Assembly (NCBI RefSeq): GCF_005239225.2
Contig: NC_133300.1
Location: forward strand, 16,769,875 to 16,833,874
From: Populus alba
Lineage: Eukaryota; Streptophyta; Magnoliopsida; Malpighiales; Salicaceae
Direction of reading: 5' to 3'
Length of the DNA: 64,000 nucleotides
The first letter of the stretch is position 1. Each line of letters starts with the position of its first letter. Below the pieces are notes generated by a model. The model was given only the letters and a program-made list of their open reading frames with translations, did not search any database and had not been told where the DNA came from. The translations under genes were made by a program, and so were the position numbers. Below are positions 61,610-64,000 of the stretch, in pieces.

Positions 61610-61830
61610 TAAATATTGTTTTTTTTAGTATTTTAAAAATATTTTTAAAAACAATTTAATTTTTTTTTTATTTTTTTACTTTAAATTAATATTTTTTTGG
61701 TAATTTTAGATATTTTGATGTACTAATATTAAAAATAATTTTTAAAAAATAAATAATTTTATTTTAATATATTTATGAATGAAAAATACTTTAAAAAACA
61801 ATCGCAACTGCACTTTCAAGTAGGCTTTAA
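61610..61830 (+). repeat. AT-rich dispersed repeat, MITE-like
   Basis: A well-kept copy: 'agtattttaaaaatattttt', 'actttaaattaatatttt', 'gatattttgatgtactaat', 'attttaatatatttatgaat', then 'aaaaaacaatcgcaactgca'. It begins about 35 bp after the hAT element's right end. Confidence 0.55.
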
Positions 61831-64000
61831 TGTCATTTAGGATTGATTAGGGAAAAAAAAATACTAAAATCACTAGGTTAATAAGGTCAACTTACTAATT
61901 AGGGCTCAACTATTTTTATTAAAAATGATATATTTTTTTTTTTATAAAATTTCTTGATGTTAATTTAATTAGATTTGCATTGGATTAACTAAATTGATAA
62001 AATCTTGATCGATTCATTTGGGTTTTACTGAATTAATATCTTATGTGATTTAACTAAAATATCAACTTCAGTCAAACTTTGAATTATATAAATTACTTTA
62101 CCAACTATGAATAATATTTTTTAAAAAATATTGTATATTATTAAAGGCAGTGTAAGCTTTACAGCTATCAATGCAACTTTTACAAACAATAAACCAAATA
62201 TTTTATAACACAAAAAAAGATGCTCAAATAATGATAATGTTTTGAAAGAAGTAAGAAAAATATGAAACTTGTGTTATTGACTTGATTGAATCTAATAAAC
62301 TCATTTAATTTAATAATATGATTAAAAAAATAATGACAATAGATAATTCAAAAAAAAAATGACAAGAATTAATTATAAAAAATTAGCCACTAATATCATG
62401 CTTGAAAAAAAAAAAAAAAAATCCTGTCAGAGATCCATTGTTGCTCCTCTGCTATAGAGAGTGTTCTATCATTAGAAAAAGCTTACCAATATGGTTCCAA
62501 TGCTAATGAGAAAGGCTTCAAACCAAATAAAATATAATGAAGTGAACATCTCATGCTTATATTTAATCACTTAATTTAACTTAGTTCACTTTTCTTAAAA
62601 AAAATAATCTAAATTTGACAAAGAACAAAAAATAAAAAGACTCAAGATAACTTATCATTTTGAAAATTAGTGTAAAACCCTATAGAAAACAGATAAAAAA
62701 AAAATTAATAGAGCCTAATCTTTAATCATATAATTGTTGAGTGATGAAACTGAAAAAAAATATAAGTTTTTTTTTAAAAAAAAACCAAACAAACCTAGAC
62801 AAATCTCCTAAATCTAAGTTAAAACCCCAAATTTATAACATGTGAAATCCTAGACCAAACTCAGTAAAGAAGCTCAATTCCCAACCAAATTTAATGTTTA
62901 ATGTTGAAGGATGAAATAAAAAAAATATCAATTTAAATTTTTTTCAAAGTAAAAAAAAATAGCAATAAAAAAATAAAGATTAAATTTGACAGGAAAAAAA
63001 AAAAACTTAAAGAGGATGAAATCATAAAAAAAATTCAATTTAAAAAATAATGTTTAATAAAACAAATAACAATAAAAAAAATAAAAACCAAATCAGACAG
63101 ATAAAAAAATCAAAGGAGGATGACATTGATTTTTTTTAATTTTATAAATTCTTTCAAATAAAATAAATAGTAATCAAAATAACATGAACCAAATATAAAG
63201 GAAAAAAAAATTGAAAGATTTATTTAAAAATTTGGAGATTCATGCATGAAAATCCGGGGGAGGGAGAAAAAAGTGGGAGTAGAAAAAAGAAAAAACCCAT
63301 CTATTTTGCACCACCACTCCACAACGTCATGCCTCGGCCCAAAAGAAATTCTTGGCATAACGCTTCCATGTCATAGCAAAAGTTGGCATTTGACCTTCGA
63401 GAAATGCCTCACGCACCTTTTAAAGAGCACATACGTCTTTCATAGAATGACATGTGCATTACACATGCAAATATGTTTTTGTTTTTATATAATATTTTAT
63501 ATTTATTAAAATATTAAATTACTCATCAATTAACTAACTTGGTTATAACTAATTAATTAACTAACTTGATTATAACTAAAAAATTGTGATGAAAATACAA
63601 AAAAGCTCCTAAATGTTAGTTTAAATTTTTTTGCTTCAAGTGTATCTTAGTCGTTTAGGTGCACTTTAAATATAAAAAGATTTACTTATCCCCAATTAAT
63701 CTGATAATAAACAATGAATATTGTGAAAAGACTGTATTATCTCGTATCCAATAACCAGTTCATCAAATTCCTTGAAACGAGGAAAATGTCATTACATTAT
63801 TTCAAATAACAGTAACTCTAAGTATGAATCAACAATGTTTTTCCAATACCAATTATCTTTTGTCAATGCTGACACCAAAACCCTGCAGTATTCATATTAA
63901 CAGCAGAATTATATGCTGTCAACCAATAATTTTGCAAAAACAAATAGGATATTTCTTGTTTTAAATTCAACACCTTGGTAAGTTGTTGCTTGGCTCATCT
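61831..64000. other. AT-rich intergenic DNA, no gene seen
   Basis: 62610-62800 and 62880-63130 carry degenerate motifs related to the 48.9-50.0 kb array. An 87-codon ORF at 63246-63509 has no recognisable domain. 63730-64000 is slightly more complex and could be the edge of a gene outside the window, but nothing can be supported. Confidence 0.4.

Noticed and set aside
1..64000. Known plant miRNA precursors (156, 159, 160, 164, 166, 167, 172, 319, 396 and others)
   Set aside because: None of the mature sequences I could recall was seen on either strand. A folding scan was not possible, so new precursors cannot be excluded.

Overview
The window looks like nuclear DNA of a dicot tree. It is strongly AT-rich, the protein-coding genes carry GT..AG introns, and most of the space is intergenic DNA filled with retrotransposons, SINEs, TRIM-like elements, hAT debris and dispersed AT-rich repeats. 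Repeat types and gene sequences fit Salicaceae (Populus or Salix). That assignment rests on remembered resemblance, not on a search. No prokaryotic, organellar or CRISPR-like content was seen.

Layout: 1-700 holds a decayed Ty1/copia reverse transcriptase fragment (- strand). 700-5900 is non-coding, with an LTR-like repeat and a 255-bp TRIM-like element. 6005-6148 (-) is an intact 47-codon DVL/ROTUNDIFOLIA-LIKE small-peptide gene with a TATA box. 6.3-13.4 kb is repeat-rich: a SINE with a 16-bp target-site duplication, a 40-bp broken copy of the RTFL core, a diverged tandem duplication, and a second TRIM-like element with a 5-bp target-site duplication. 13461-30453 (+) is a 20-exon gene for a 687-aa membrane J-like/thioredoxin-like protein with DNAJC16-type architecture; it lacks both the HPD and the CxxC motif. 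32510-37594 is a complete but inactive Ty1/copia element (- strand) with two 302-bp LTRs and a CGAAG target-site duplication. 40467-41585 (-) is the intronless coding region of an ASYMMETRIC LEAVES1/PHANTASTICA-type MYB. 47080-48100 (+) is a three-exon allene oxide cyclase gene. 48.9-50.0 kb is a degenerate tandem array interrupted by a second SINE. 50813-55452 (+) is a five-exon gene of unknown function encoding 442 aa. 60269-61574 is a deleted hAT transposon with an 8-bp target-site duplication. The last 2.4 kb is AT-rich non-coding DNA.

The genes are independent transcription units, as usual in plants; there is no operon or gene cluster. Two are leaf-development regulators (RTFL peptide and AS1/PHAN MYB), one makes jasmonate precursors (AOC), one is probably an endomembrane chaperone-like protein, and one is unknown. 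I found no convincing undescribed multi-gene system. The most interesting points are the short RTFL gene and its micro-duplicate, the motif-less J/thioredoxin protein, a three-codon uORF overlapping the AS1 start codon, one-sided C-to-T decay between the two copia LTRs, and several elements whose exact insertion boundaries can be read from the sequence.
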